From positions 7,039,486 through 7,103,485 of the forward strand of contig OY754964.1 of assembly GCA_963576475.1 (NCBI GenBank): a stretch of 64,000 nucleotides of DNA. The letters are read 5' to 3'. Both the position numbers and the translations under genes were made by a program. Origin of the DNA: Molanna angustata (lineage: Eukaryota > Arthropoda > Insecta > Trichoptera > Molannidae). The notes beneath the pieces were generated by a model that searched no databases, was not told the DNA's origin, and saw only the letters and a program-made list of their open reading frames with translations. Positions 22,701 to 33,345 of the stretch are shown in pieces (positions within the stretch are counted from its first letter, which is position 1; the number at the start of each line of letters is the position of its first letter).

Positions 22701-22975
22701 TTTTTTAATTGCATATACGCAAACATATCGGGAGTCAAATGATATTTTTATTGACAAACTTATTTTAACATCTCAATAGAGACGAAGTTGGGATATTGTA
22801 GAAGAACCAGGAACTCGAGGCACCTACAGGGCTTACGACCTGTCATCCGCTGGTTTATGTGATCACTTTAATTGGTAAACGTTGTGCAAGCGCATAAAGT
22901 GATCACGTAAACCAGCCGATGACAGATCGTAAGACCTGTAGGTGTCTCGAGTTCTTGGTTCTTCTATAAATCATA
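22701..22975. mobile_element. MITE family M1, copy 2, with a 70-bp palindrome
   Basis: Starts TTTTTTAATTGCATATACGC and contains the family block CTCAATAGAGACGAAGTTGG. It then becomes a long inverted repeat: left arm 22801-22870 (GAAGAACCAGGAACTCGAGG onward) and right arm 22895-22964, pairing at about 64 of 70 positions around a 24-nt loop. In copies 1 and 3 these arm sequences occur once per element half, so copy 2 is a fold-back derivative. Confidence 0.8.
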
Positions 22976-25835
22976 TAATATAGTGTCCAGACGTTTTGCC
23001 CATATATATGTATGTAGTAATATAATGCGATATTTTACTTGTAGGTATAGCGTATATTAAATTCATAACTGTGGATTCCTTCCATATAGGGTGTGCAGAC
23101 TCAAGTTATTTAAAATAAAAAAAACAGACACTGCCTCGTGAAATAAATATTAATAATGATAATATAACCTGTGGAAAACTTGCTGTGAAAAATGTGGAAG
23201 GAATTATATATATAGTCGAGTGAAAATACTCGAGCGTCCAACGAAAGCAAAAAGTATGGGATAGAAGTCGCGAGGAATTTCATTAAAATGTTTTACGAAG
23301 AGTATACTTTGACGCTATAAATCAAATTGGTGTGAATGATAGATGAGATAGTGGATTAATTTACTGTTTTCAACTAGGTGTTGCCATTAAAATATTTTAA
23401 AACTTTCTTATGTAGGTACAAAAGTAAACTGATTATATAATTGTGATGTCACGTATAACTTACTGATCTTGCTATATGTAAAATCCACCATAAATGGGGG
23501 CAATATTTAAATTTACGGAAAGGCTTTTTTATGCTTTATTTTACATTTTGTTAATGCAAAAATGTTTTTCTTCTTGTTTCTTATATTGATGTTTATGTTC
23601 TTTTTTAATTCAATCGATTGAAATTTCTATCGCATGATGTAAAAGCCTAGTGAAAATACATTGAAATTGTCCTTACTTAAAACAGGAATTATTCCTAGTT
23701 AGATAGACATAGGTAAAGTGATGGAATGATGCCAATCAGGGAGCACCCATGGTTTTTTTATTATTATTATTTTTGTTTATCATGTTTTTTGTTTTGTATA
23801 TTTTTATATAAATACTGAGTGGTCTCTGTGGTGTATTGTTTCTGTAAGTTTTCTTTTCTTATGTTAAATAAATATATTATTATTATTAATTCAGCGGGAA
23901 TACTCATAATATTCATTAAGTTAAGATTTAGACTTAAAAAAGTTTAGAGATTAAATTTAACTTCAGTACGTATATCAGGCTGTTCGTCATTACTTGTGCA
24001 ACCAGGACAGTTGCAACAAAAAAAATAAATTTCATCTTTTCATCAATTGTAAGTTGTACTAATCAATTGTACGAGTATAACGGCCGTTTTCACTAAGGTG
24101 CATCAAATCAAAAACTAACTACCCATTCTGAGATCAAATCCTTGAATGGAACATGCGCAATGCGCGGTAGCCGTAAACAGTCATTGTTCCTTATGACAGT
24201 TGATAATTTATAAGGTTATGTCATTATAGGAAACATTCTATAAAAATGTTAATGAGATCTAAAATAACCACAGAACTGCGAGCAAGCATTAATTGTGCTC
24301 AAATATTTTTGTCATTTGTGATTGATGAAATCGGCTATTTATAATCCGTCACTTAGGAGTTGATACGCTGTCCCTAAACGGATGTAAGATTGTTTGATGA
24401 GTGCATCAAAAATTCGATTTTTAGGTTAAGAAACCTTGGTGATATCGACATTTAGTCTTACTTATTTTAAAATAAAGATGAATGAATATTATCACCCACA
24501 TATTTTCCAAAATGATGGTATTTTGTTCCCACCATTCTTAAATATAATATTGAAAACCTATCCTATGATGGTCTTCGAATTATAAATAATAAAAACTTTG
24601 TTCTCCTGCGAGGGCAGATGAATAAAAAGAATAAATATTACATTATTCTTTGGTAAGAGTTTTGTTGTTAGTTGTTTGAAAGAAGTTTTATAAGTCAAGT
24701 ATCACGCAAGGGATGCAAGAGACGTCTCTCCTCAGATGGCAATATGGTGCAGTCTATACCTACTGACTATACTTTTTCACAAAGTTTTCACTACAATTTG
24801 TCAAACTTCGCGGTGTGGGACAGATAAAATAACACAGCTGCTGGTTGTTGAATTAATTTAATAAAAAAACGTGATACATTGTGCTAATATCTGCGAATGT
24901 TACATATTTTGATTTAGAATGTGAATTTGATTTAATATTCAAATTTATACGTTCAAGTAATTGCCATCTGTGTGAGACTATCCGAAATAAGTTCTGAAGT
25001 TGATTACTATCAAACATATGGTATTAAGCTTTACCGTTTTATCTGTAGATGACACTTTAATACATCAAATAAAACTTAAACTAATTCAAAGTGATCTATC
25101 CTGCTCTGTTTAAAAGGAAAATTTTACCCGTTAATAATGCAAACAGGGATTTCATAGTTTACGGCCTGTTAACGTAACATATATATTTAATATCCTAGAC
25201 TTATATAATCAAGCATTATCCTAGATGTATGTATGTATAGATTGGACTAGTTTATAAATAATGCACTATCACAAAAATAATTAAACCAAGTTCGTATTCA
25301 AAATTATATAAATATGTCGTTAAAATTTACCATCGAAATTTTCATCATGTTTATACTTGAAATCAAAATTGTTTTCAAAATAACTGATATCAACTCTAAA
25401 CTCAAATGGGCGGATCGTAGAAAGGAAAAATTTGAGAATACGTCATAAATCAGGGAGGAAAATGTCTGTTTTACGCTTCTTTATATTTTCCCCGATCTTC
25501 TTTATATCCTTAAGTTAACACGAACCAACACTCAACTGCAAGAATATTTGAACCACACGTGATCGGAATCTCAAATTGTTAAAAGTGTTTTCAGTGGCTG
25601 TACCCCATCATCTCCCAACTTCATACCCCTGAAACAATTTCATTATCATTCCTCTAAAACATTTTACATTTCAAATGGAGTATTAGATGTTAATGTACAA
25701 AGGTAAAACTAAAATATTCAGACGGTCGAAATGCGATAAATATTTTGTATAGTTCCTACCAAGTTTTCCATACCAGACTTTAAAAAAAACTTAAGAATCT
25801 CATCCGATATGTTTCAACATACATAGTTTATATAT
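22976..25835. other. AT-rich stretch with weak repeat traces
   Basis: No gene found. A LINE-like 3' end with TTATTATTATTA tail is suggested at 23740-23890 (TTAAATAAATATATTATTAT). A weak inverted pair (TTCACTAAGGTG near 24090 and CCTTGGTGATATC near 24440) could bound a MITE of about 350 bp, but the match is short. Confidence 0.4.
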
Positions 25836-26154
25836 GACCTGTAAAACTCGGCAGACGTTGTCCTGCCAGTTTAATTATTTAGCTCCGAATATATAAGAAT
25901 GCTTGATATGTATGTTTTCTTTTATTTTTTAACATTATTTATCTACAATCGCTAATTATTATTCCGTTTTTTCATTCCTCTCCGCCCCTTCAGTCCGTTC
26001 GTCCACTTCCGTCCATTTTCAGTCACTTCTCCATTTTTATATATAGACTAGTAAAACCCGGCAGACGTTGTCCTGCCTGTTTAATTATTTACCTCCAAAT
26101 ATATAAAATTGGTTGATCGGTATGTTTCCTTTTTATTATTTAACATATTTAACC

Positions 26155-26580
26155 GTCCCTTCATACCCATATGAACCTCCCGTCTCTTCATGCCCTACAG
26201 TACCACCCGTCCCTTCAGTACCTCCCGTCCCTTCAGTACCTCCCGTCCTTTCAGGCCCTTCATTACCTCCCGTCCCTTCAGTACCATCCGTCCCTTTAGT
26301 ACCACCCGTCCCTTCAAGCCCTCAGTACGCCTCTTCCCTTCAGGCGCTTCAATACTTCCCGTCCCATCAGGCCCTTTAGTACCTCCCGTCCCTTCAGTAC
26401 CACCCGTCCCTTCAAGTCCTCAGTACGTCCCTTCCCTTCAGGCCCTTCAGTACCTCCCGTCCCTTCAGGCCCTTTAGTACCTCAGTTCCCTTCATTACCT
26501 CCCGTCAGTACGTCTCTCCCTTCAGGCCCTTTAGTACCTACCTACCTTCCCTTCATTACCTCCCGTCCCTTCAGTAGGCT
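26155..26580. repeat. 18-bp minisatellite, TACCTCCCGTCCCTTCAG type
   Basis: Imperfect tandem copies of TACCTCCCGTCCCTTCAG with variants and frame-breaking indels. C-rich against an AT-rich background. The apparent proline/valine/serine reading frames are by-products of the repeat; two different frames are open across the same stretch. Confidence 0.9.
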
Positions 26581-26589
26581 AAGAAAAAG

Positions 26590-26830
26590 TTTAAATCCAG
26601 AAACCATCCTGGAAGACCTGTCATGAGATGAAAGGACAGTTGGACCTTCTTTTCACAGGATACTCTACCTTCATAAGTAAAATGACCAAATACACCGTGA
26701 AGAAGAAGAAGAAGAAGAAAAAGAAAATAGTTGAAATCCAGAAATTGTCCTGGAAGACCTGTGAAGAAATGGAAGGACAGGTGGAGCTTCTTCTCCCAGA
26801 GTATTAGGTCATTATACCTTCATAGGTAAA
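26590..26830 (+). mobile_element. Two LINE C-terminal tail fragments with an AAG-repeat between
   Basis: 26595-26680 reads SRNHPGRPVMR, a stop, then KDSWTFFSQDT. 26730-26815 reads SRNCPGRPVKKWKDRWSFFSQS. Both match the RPPGRPPKRWRDSWTSSSQE tail of the LINE at 21668-22300. A GAA/AAG microsatellite (26698-26725), the family's tail, separates them. The second copy is preserved in frame and the first has a stop. This is either a tandem duplication of a tail or two insertions. Confidence 0.7.
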
Positions 26831-27045
26831 ACAAACCCACTAAGTTTCATTTCAATACTAAACATTTTTTTGTGTGATATCGAATAAATAAATAAATTAT
26901 AATGCATGAACCTTCTGCGGAATGAGCTGAACAAATTCCCAAAGTTTCATCGCAATCGGATGTTTGCTTTGGGAGTCCATCGGCCACATAAAACAAACAA
27001 ACAAACAAATATACGTACATCCATTTTTATATATATATATAAATA

Positions 27046-27628
27046 TAGTTTTATGAGGTAAACTAGTTTGGTGAATCATTTATGTGTTCAAAAAGGATTA
27101 CAGAATATATCTTATGAATCAACAAAATAATTCAAATATTCCATTTTGTTGCGATCGATAAAGAAAATTAAATATTTCAAAACTCCTCCCTTTCATCGCT
27201 TACAATTGTTGAATAATTAAATTTAGAACAAAGCTGGAATATAAGCTGTAAAATCAATTATTCCCTTTTATTAAAGCAGTTTCACTCCGCCCGATATAAT
27301 AACAAAACGAATTATTCTAAGTGTTATTGGCACTCGAATGTATTCTGTCGATATTCAATAATATTATATTAGGTTTTAATGAATATATTCATTTCAAGCA
27401 CTGCGACGAATTGTAGTATCAAACGATCAATAAAATTAATAATATAACTTTTATGTTTCATTTCGTTTGATATTTAGAAATTTCTCATAATTATTATAAT
27501 ATTCGAGTACCTATACCAAAAAACTCTAATTTCATCTTCAAACGATTTTCCTATTACTTTGTAGCACACATTTAAGGGGGCATACAACACCCCAATTGGA
27601 AGTCAAATATCTCAAATATTATAAACAG
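27046..27628. other. AT-rich stretch, nothing recognised
   Basis: No supported feature. Confidence 0.5.
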
Positions 27629-27630
27629 TA

Positions 27631-27988
27631 TCCCCTATTCAGTAACTATTGTAACTAAAATAGGAACATTCTAAAACTGTACATTTTAGATTTACGGTCT
27701 TATTTTAGCGTTATAAAATATCAACTTGGACTAAATGGAATAGGAACGTACCTATTTTGGCCGGAATGTTAGTCGTATTTTGAATAATTATGAAAATGAT
27801 GAAAATTTCATAATTATTCATAATACGTCAGATTCAGTAACTTTTTAAGAACGTTCCGGCCAAAATAGGTACGTTCCTATTCTATTTAGTCCAAGTTGAT
27901 ATTTTATAACGCTAAAATAAGACCGTAAATCTAAAATTACAATTTTAGAACGTTCCTATTATAGTTACAATAGTTACTGAAAAGGGGG
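27631..27988. mobile_element. 358-bp fold-back MITE with long near-perfect arms
   Basis: The two arms start TCCCCTATTCAGTAACTATT (left) and CCCCCTTTTCAGTAACTATT (right, other strand). They stay alignable for about 150 bp through GGTCTTATTTTAGCGTTATA, AACTTGGACTAAATRGAATA and CCTATTTTGGCCGGAAYGTT. TA at 27629-27630 and 27989-27990 fits a Tc1/mariner-type duplication. No coding capacity. Single arms or pieces occur at 44290-44470, 59690-59770 and 60205-60325. Transcription across it would give a long hairpin. Confidence 0.85.
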
Positions 27989-28150
27989 TAGTATGTTTCT
28001 AAAAAAATAAACCATAAGTATTTTCAACATTTCTCGAGTGAATCAATGTTCGTTACATAAAAAATATAGCATAAATTCTCTTAAATAGATTATTAAAAAT
28101 ATCTTATTTTACAGCATTTTTTTAAAATTACTTCATAACTTCATAGTTTA

Positions 28151-28332
28151 GATGGGTCGATGGCAGAGCGGTTAGCGCGCTGGGTTAATAATCTAGTGGT
28201 CGCGAGTTCGAATTCTGCCTCGACCGATTTCGTTCACCTAGAGCACAAGCATTTATGCTTATTCTAGGGAAGGTAGGAAGATGTATATGTACTTGTTTAA
28301 CAAGGACATATTCATTTTTTCTAAAAAAAAAA
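28151..28332 (+). mobile_element. tRNA-derived SINE, family 1, copy b
   Basis: The best complete copy on the plus strand. It begins GATGGGTCGATGGCAGAG, with A box TGGCAGAGCGG at 28161 and B box GAGTTCGAATT near 28204. The body is CACCTAGAGCACAAGCATTT and GGAAGGTAGGAAGATGTATA, and an A-rich end lies at 28322-28332. Confidence 0.88.
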
Positions 28333-28344
28333 CTATGTGTCGTA

Positions 28345-28745
28345 GAGAAATATTTTTTTTATGTACTTAATGAGTGTATACAATCAAAGTGAATGACCGA
28401 TAGAGTTTTTCCATTTCATAGCAGGATTGTTCTAAAAATGCAAATAATCAACAAATTTAGGGTTTCCGATAATTTAAATCATGTTTAAATAACCTTTTTA
28501 ACGCACGCGATATTTACCCTTACTAACACGTAAAGTCATACTGCATAAGGCGGATTTAATAGATCATGTTTACAGTCACTAGACTTAGCGGTATATGCCC
28601 TCTTAAAATTAAATAACATGATAATGATGTGAGCAGTGCTCGATGCAAGAGCACTTTCACCAAGGGACGAAAAATAGATTTGTTTGGTAGAGCGGCACAT
28701 AACTAAACTATCAGCGCCCTTGGAATGATCTTGAATCATTAATCG
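28345..28745 (+). repeat. Dispersed repeat R3, copy 1
   Basis: Shares order and orientation with 38030-38300: TACTTAATGAGTG-ATACAATCAA, GTTTCCG-T-ATTTAAATCA, ACGCACGCGATATT, CCCTTACTAACACGTAA and ATCATGTTT-CAGT-ACTAG. It ends near GCGCCCTTGGAATGATCTTG, whose reverse complement occurs at 34890 and 36215. Type unknown; noncoding. Confidence 0.65.
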
Positions 28746-28796
28746 GAGCTATATTGATTACCCTAATATTATTATTATTATATTTTTTTTGATATT

Positions 28797-30080
28797 CGTA
28801 ATTTTTAAGGTTAGATATTTTTTAATTACAGATTATCAAAAAGTATCATTCTGGGATTGTATTCTAAAAGTTTCATCACAATGTATCTGTGTGAAAAAAG
28901 CCGAAACACCCCAACAAGATAATTTAATTTGCTATGAAAAATACGAACATTGTAGTAGTACATCTCAATTTTTTTATAAAAATTGAATTAAGTGACGACA
29001 TCACTTCATACAATTTGTATGGCAGTCGCCTATACACAATATCTAGGAAGACTTAATAGTTTGATACTTAATCTCCAAACATACCTACATACGGAGGCCC
29101 TTTTAGGGCCTCCGTATTCCGGAATATGAAAACAGCATGATGGTTTGTCTATGCTAATTTACTAAACTAATTCATGTACTCAAGTAGGTGGATAATAATG
29201 TTATTATTATTTTAACTGCAGAATAAATTAACTGGGAAAGTTAATAGTGTGTAGTTAATATAATTTAGTAAATTAGCATTGACAAACCATCATGCTGTTT
29301 TCATATTCTGGGTAAGTAAAAAGGACTGACCTCCATACTATCCTATCTTGACATACATTCCTACATGTGTTGTATAGAAAACATAATATCTTCATTAATA
29401 TTCAATAATTTGGATTAATGGGTTTATAGTTTGGTACTTATTCTTCAACTATACATACTATCGCTATCGACAGTTGGATCTCATGTGTTACATGCAACTA
29501 GTTATTTTGTTATATAGGTGTATGGTCTTAATTATTTATTTAATAATTACCTTAAGTTTTGTTTGTTTACATATTCATCTCATAAACGAATTAATAAATG
29601 CTATGTACTATGCACGGCGTGTATAGGTATACTAAATTATCTATAAAAGACTAAAGTGCTCATCCGATTCATTTCAAATTTTGTAAATTTGTAATACTAA
29701 TACTCGCTATGACCCTATTTAAATCTATTCTTTATAAGGGTATCTGATTAGTGCTTCTCAATTTTTTAAACTGTCAAATATTTCAAAGTGACGTCTAGCA
29801 AGGGAAACTTAAAATTTGATATGTTTATTTGCGAAATTGCTAAAAAGACACGTCACTTTCATAAAATTACATGGAATAATTATCAAGTTTTTGTCATAAA
29901 ATATTCAAATCAAAAGTGTTTTAACAAACTCTTTTCATAAAAACACTGAAAACATTCTATACAAAATATTTAAAAATTTGAATACTTTGTGAAGTGAATT
30001 GGAAATATAATTAGTCTTGTAAATTTTCGACTAGACTTACAACGATATACAAGAGAATCTTTGAAGCTATTGGATCTGAT
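28797..30080 (+). repeat. Dispersed repeat D1, copy 2, interrupted
   Basis: 28797-28895 and 29610-30000 match consecutive parts of 9172-9600. The roughly 700 bp between them hold an inverted repeat (29119-29316) and segments shared with the mariner locus (52990-53100, 54356-54415) and with 51145-51290. So this is a nested or composite region. A 25-bp palindrome, ACGGAGGCCCTTTTAGGGCC onward, sits at 29094-29118. Confidence 0.55.
29119..29316. repeat. Inverted repeat, about 45-bp arms
   Basis: Left arm CCGGAATATGAAAACAGCAT (29119), continuing GATGGTTTGTCTATGCTAAT. Right arm, read on the other strand from 29316, is CCCAGAATATGAAAACAGCA, then GATGGTTTGTCAATGCTAAT. MITE-like size, about 200 bp. 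Its inner part (29154-29265) recurs inverted at 30282-30397. Confidence 0.8.
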
Positions 30081-30281
30081 TTTGTGGTTACAAAGAGCTA
30101 CTTGAGAGCTACGAAACCTTTTTTTTCTTTTGTACACATTTATACTCAAATTAAATCATTTGCATGTAAAATCTTTCATAATATTTTACTACTCGTTCGT
30201 GATTCGTTTAACTGACAAAATTTCATTAGCTCTGGGTTGGGACTTCGAATAACTTTCCCGGAGACCCTTCTGTGTCGTTTA

Positions 30282-30397
30282 TATAATTTACTACAAACTA
30301 TTAACTTTCCCAGTTAATTTATTCCGCAGTTAAAATAATAATAACATTATTATCCACCTACTTGAGTACATGAATTAGTTTAGTAAATTAGCATAGA
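30282..30397 (-). repeat. Inverted copy of 29154-29265
   Basis: The reverse complement reads GCTAATTTACTAAACTAATT, CATGTACTCAAGTAGGTGGA, TAACTGCGGAATAAATTAAC, nearly identical to 29154-29265. The two copies form a long-range inverted repeat with about 1 kb between them. Confidence 0.9.
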
Positions 30398-31087
30398 ACA
30401 AAATAAGGACAGAGTACTCCGGCCATATTTCAAGAAGCCATGCCTGTCGTTATATTTAATATTTACATGAAACACGAAGATCCCTGGGCAAGTACATACA
30501 TAGCTACCAGTGGCGGGACTTGCGCTCAACCACCCAAAGCCGCCCGACATAAAACCTTGATTTTATAACGGGACATTAACCGCTATGGGATATTTCTGAA
30601 ACGTTTAAAACGATTTCCGTGGACATTCTCAGTAACCCCGTGGTCTCTGTGTCAAACTGGGACAGATTGCCGCGTTATGCCTTCCGTCGAGGCAATTCAT
30701 CGCCTAAATCCCCCAATGAAATCTCGAATATTTATGTCTTAGTTCATTAGAGGTGTTTTAATTTGTGAAATTAACAATCACATTGTTTTAAACCACGAAT
30801 GAATTTTTAGTAGGCCTACTCTCAAAACCATCGTTTTATCTTCAGGAATTAACAATAATATTTATTGTTACAAAACACATCAAATAGAGCGGAAAGTACA
30901 TCTGTGCGGGCGTCCTGTATTCAATTCATAGCAGAGGAAAATTTCTAAAAAATTATTTCTTATGCTTTTATTGCTTCGCTTGGCTACAAACAATAGTTTG
31001 TTGGAAGAGTAGAAACTCAGATTTGTACAAAGTGCAATAAGATGTTTTTTTAAAATCTGTTATTAAAAAAATACATATTTTATAAAA
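30398..31087. other. Unassigned spacer
   Basis: No supported feature. Confidence 0.5.
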
Positions 31088-31244
31088 TGAATGAATATGT
31101 CCTTGTAACAAGTACATATGTATTCTTATACATTTCCTAAATTTAGCATAAATGCTTGTGCATTAGGTGAACGAAATCGGTGTCGCAGGATTCGAACACG
31201 CGACCACTGGATTGCAGAACGCTAAACGCTCTGCCACCACCCGT
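31088..31244 (-). mobile_element. tRNA-derived SINE, family 1, copy c
   Basis: Minus-strand copy. On the plus strand: ATGAATATGTCCTTG, GCATAAATGCTTGTGC, GGTGAACGAAATCGGTGTCG, GGATTCGAACACGCGACCAC (B box region), GCTAAACGCTCTGCC (A box region). Diverged around the anticodon-like part. Confidence 0.82.
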
Positions 31245-32089
31245 GTAGAGATTTTATTAAAAAGTATGATATAGTGAATGAAAAAGACATTGAAAGCATG
31301 TTTCTCTCTCTGCGATCTTCAGGATAGCGACAAGATAATATGTGTGTATGTAAAAATAAAAATATGTAATAAATGAAAAAAAAGTTTAATTTACATATCT
31401 ACTATATTTGGTTTATTGAAAATCTGCCTGATGCGGAAACGATCAGTTCCGCAACCGGTCGCAATTTCAATTTCAGTAACGTGGTTTATACAAAGTAATA
31501 AATTATGTTTTATTAAATTTTGTTATAGTATGTAAAATTAATAATTCGAAAGTTAAGAATCCATTCTATTTATATAATATTATATTATTATAATTCATTG
31601 TTTGTAAACGCATAATATGTAAACGTAAAATAAGTATTTTAATTAGTGTTAAAATTATGTTTCAATATGGCGATGCGTTCAAATGGTAGTTCAAAAACGT
31701 CCTGTGATATAATGTCCCTCTGCATACGAACCATAGATTCGAGTTTCTTTAGCGTGCTTTTCTCCAAAATTGAAGTTTTTGAGAAGGTTCTATAACTTTG
31801 ATATTATTTAAATATTTTGCTGTCTATGGACAAAAAAGGACTAGAAGCTTAGTTTCGAAAGAAAAATATCTTTCTCCTGATATTTTTTTCAACAAAACGT
31901 TACATGAAGAACGTAATACTATATATTTTTGCTACGGTTTTTCATTATAATATGTTCATTTCTTTTAGTATCAATAATTATTTTTTGTGTGAAGTTAACT
32001 GTTTATTGTTTAAAACAATGATTGCATAATTATTTATTTGACTTATTTGTGTGCTATGAGGCAATGAATAATGCTTCCACTATTTTTTA
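31245..32089. other. AT-rich stretch, nothing recognised
   Basis: No supported feature. Confidence 0.5.
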
Positions 32090-32736
32090 TTATTATCATC
32101 GTTTTCGGGTGTCCCGTAAGAGCCGGGTGTTCGGTTCGGTATTTACTTTTGGCGTGAATTCAAATCACCTGTCTTGTTCCTTCCCCCTTCCCTTCCATGT
32201 AACTGCTTTCTTCCGTTCCTGCTACACACCAACTAGTACTTGTTCGCACGCGGCCTCGAGCGGATGTCAATTCGGACTTCATTGCCGTCGCCGACCATAC
32301 AAGTGCCCGTTGTGGGAAGCATCATTCGTGTAGTGCTGTGCCATTGCATATAGACTACATATTTCGTTCGGACTGGGTGAGCGATCGAGACGAAGACTTC
32401 TTCTGTACTGGTAGGTGATTTCCTTTCTCGATCCATTTCTTTTGTCCTATTATTTACCTCGTCGCTGTGAATAACGCGCCGTGACAAGTGCAATTATTTA
32501 TTTTCGTATACAGTCCACTTGATCTGTTGGCCCGAGTTGCAATCGGCGATTTCGGCGCTAACAGCCGGGTAATAGAAAATATAACAGGCATACTATAAAC
32601 CATAACTACTAACATACTACAAACATCAACGTGATGTTGGTTGCGATAGTGATAGTATGTGAATCTGAAAATGGAACATTGTAAATGCAATCACGAATGA
32701 TCAGCGGCCTTACTATCTACTGCAAATCCGAACCTA
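32090..32736. other. Comparatively GC-rich unassigned segment
   Basis: Base composition rises clearly above the surroundings between about 32100 and 32560 (CGGCCTCGAGCGGATGTC, GCCGTCGCCGACCATACA, TGGGTGAGCGATCGAGACGA). A possible splice donor, CTG|GTAGGTGA, follows at 32410. No reading frame has a recognisable domain. It could be a first exon or promoter, or part of an unrecognised element; neither can be settled from sequence alone. Confidence 0.3.
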
Positions 32737-33345
32737 CATACATACATACCATCACGCCATGTCCCTTACGGGGTAGGCAGAGAGAACCGAACGCCATATC
32801 TTTCTATCCTGGCACACAATCATCGCCTCGTCAACATTCATGCATCGTCTCATACATGTTCGTCTATTGTACATGCTTCTAACATTTCCGTCTTTCAGAA
32901 TATCGTTCACATGGTCGTGCCATCCCTTTCTTGGGCGGCCCCGGCCTCTCAATCCATTCCTATCCGCATTGTATATTTTCTTCTTCAGGCGTTCCTCATT
33001 CATTCTACCCATGTGGCCAAACCATCTCAGTGTGTTCACTTTCATTCTATTAATGATATCTTTCTTCATCTTACATTCTTTCCTTATGTTCTCATTTCTT
33101 ACCCTGTCATACATCGTTCTATTGCAGATTCTTCTTAGCGATCTCATTTCATCAGCATTTATTCTGTTTTCGTGCGACTTCTGCCATGTCCAGGTTTCAC
33201 TTGCATATGTCAATGTTGGCACTAAGATAGCGTTATGAATGGCAACTTTGGCAGCCTTTGATATGTTGCGATCATTCATAACTGGTCTCAGTGCTCCATT
33301 CACTCTGTTTGAACCTAATATTCCAAATTTACGTTAAGAACCTAC
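32737..33345 (-). mobile_element. 5'-truncated LINE (NRRACM-type family), best copy
   Basis: Minus-strand insertion. Its 3' end is marked by CATACATACATACCATCACG on the plus strand, that is, a GTAT repeat tail following GGCGTGATG. The coding part is open from about 33345 to 32752. At least six shorter relatives lie in the window: 8138-8283, 35155-35338, 49255-49350, 61655-61745, 62950-63000 and 63455-63795. Confidence 0.88.
32752..33303 (-). CDS. LINE ORF2 C-terminal domain, open fragment
   Basis: 183 codons without a stop; the frame actually stays open a little upstream (RKFGILGSNRVNGALRPVMN). Ordered motifs: NRVNGALRP, AKVAIHNAILVPTLTYASET, WTWQKSHENRINADEMRSLR, RRICNRTMYDRVRNENIRKE, TLRWFGHMGRMNEERLKKKI, GRGRPRKGWHDHVND, NRRTCMRRCMNVDEAM and SAYPVRDMA. 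These are the conserved C-terminal blocks of a widespread insect non-LTR family, downstream of the RT active site. The catalytic YxDD box and endonuclease are missing. The lack of stops suggests a relatively young copy. Confidence 0.88.
   Translation of the reverse strand: MNGALRPVMNDRNISKAAKVAIHNAILVPTLTYASETWTWQKSHENRINADEMRSLRRICNRTMYDRVRNENIRKECKMKKDIINRMKVNTLRWFGHMGRMNEERLKKKIYNADRNGLRGRGRPRKGWHDHVNDILKDGNVRSMYNRRTCMRRCMNVDEAMIVCQDRKIWRSVLSAYPVRDMA

Larger units (their letters stand above)
25836..27045. repeat. Composite repeat headed by GGCAGACGTTGTCCTGCC
   Basis: The head phrase (AAAACYCGGCAGACGTTGTC, then CTGCC-GTTTAATTATTTA) occurs twice, near 25848 and 26048. The 3' part (TTCCCAAAGTTTCATCGCAATC, AAACAAACAAACAAATATAC, ATCCATTTTTATATATAT) lies at 26930-27045. 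The whole looks like one dispersed insect repeat that was duplicated at its head and then loaded with a minisatellite (26155-26580) and LINE tails (26590-26830). No protein is encoded. Confidence 0.55.

Noticed and set aside
26113..26477. Two overlapping Pro/Val/Ser-rich reading frames, 88 and 95 codons
   Set aside because: Both are translations of the 18-bp minisatellite; different frames are open over the same bases, which is expected of a repeat and not of a gene.
29087..29345. A Tc1/mariner-type element bounded by TA at both ends
   Set aside because: The same sequence continues past the supposed right boundary in the copy at 52990-53060, so the boundary is not real.
32840..33238. Plus-strand frames of 132 and 75 codons
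   Set aside because: Antisense shadows of the open LINE frame at 32752-33303.
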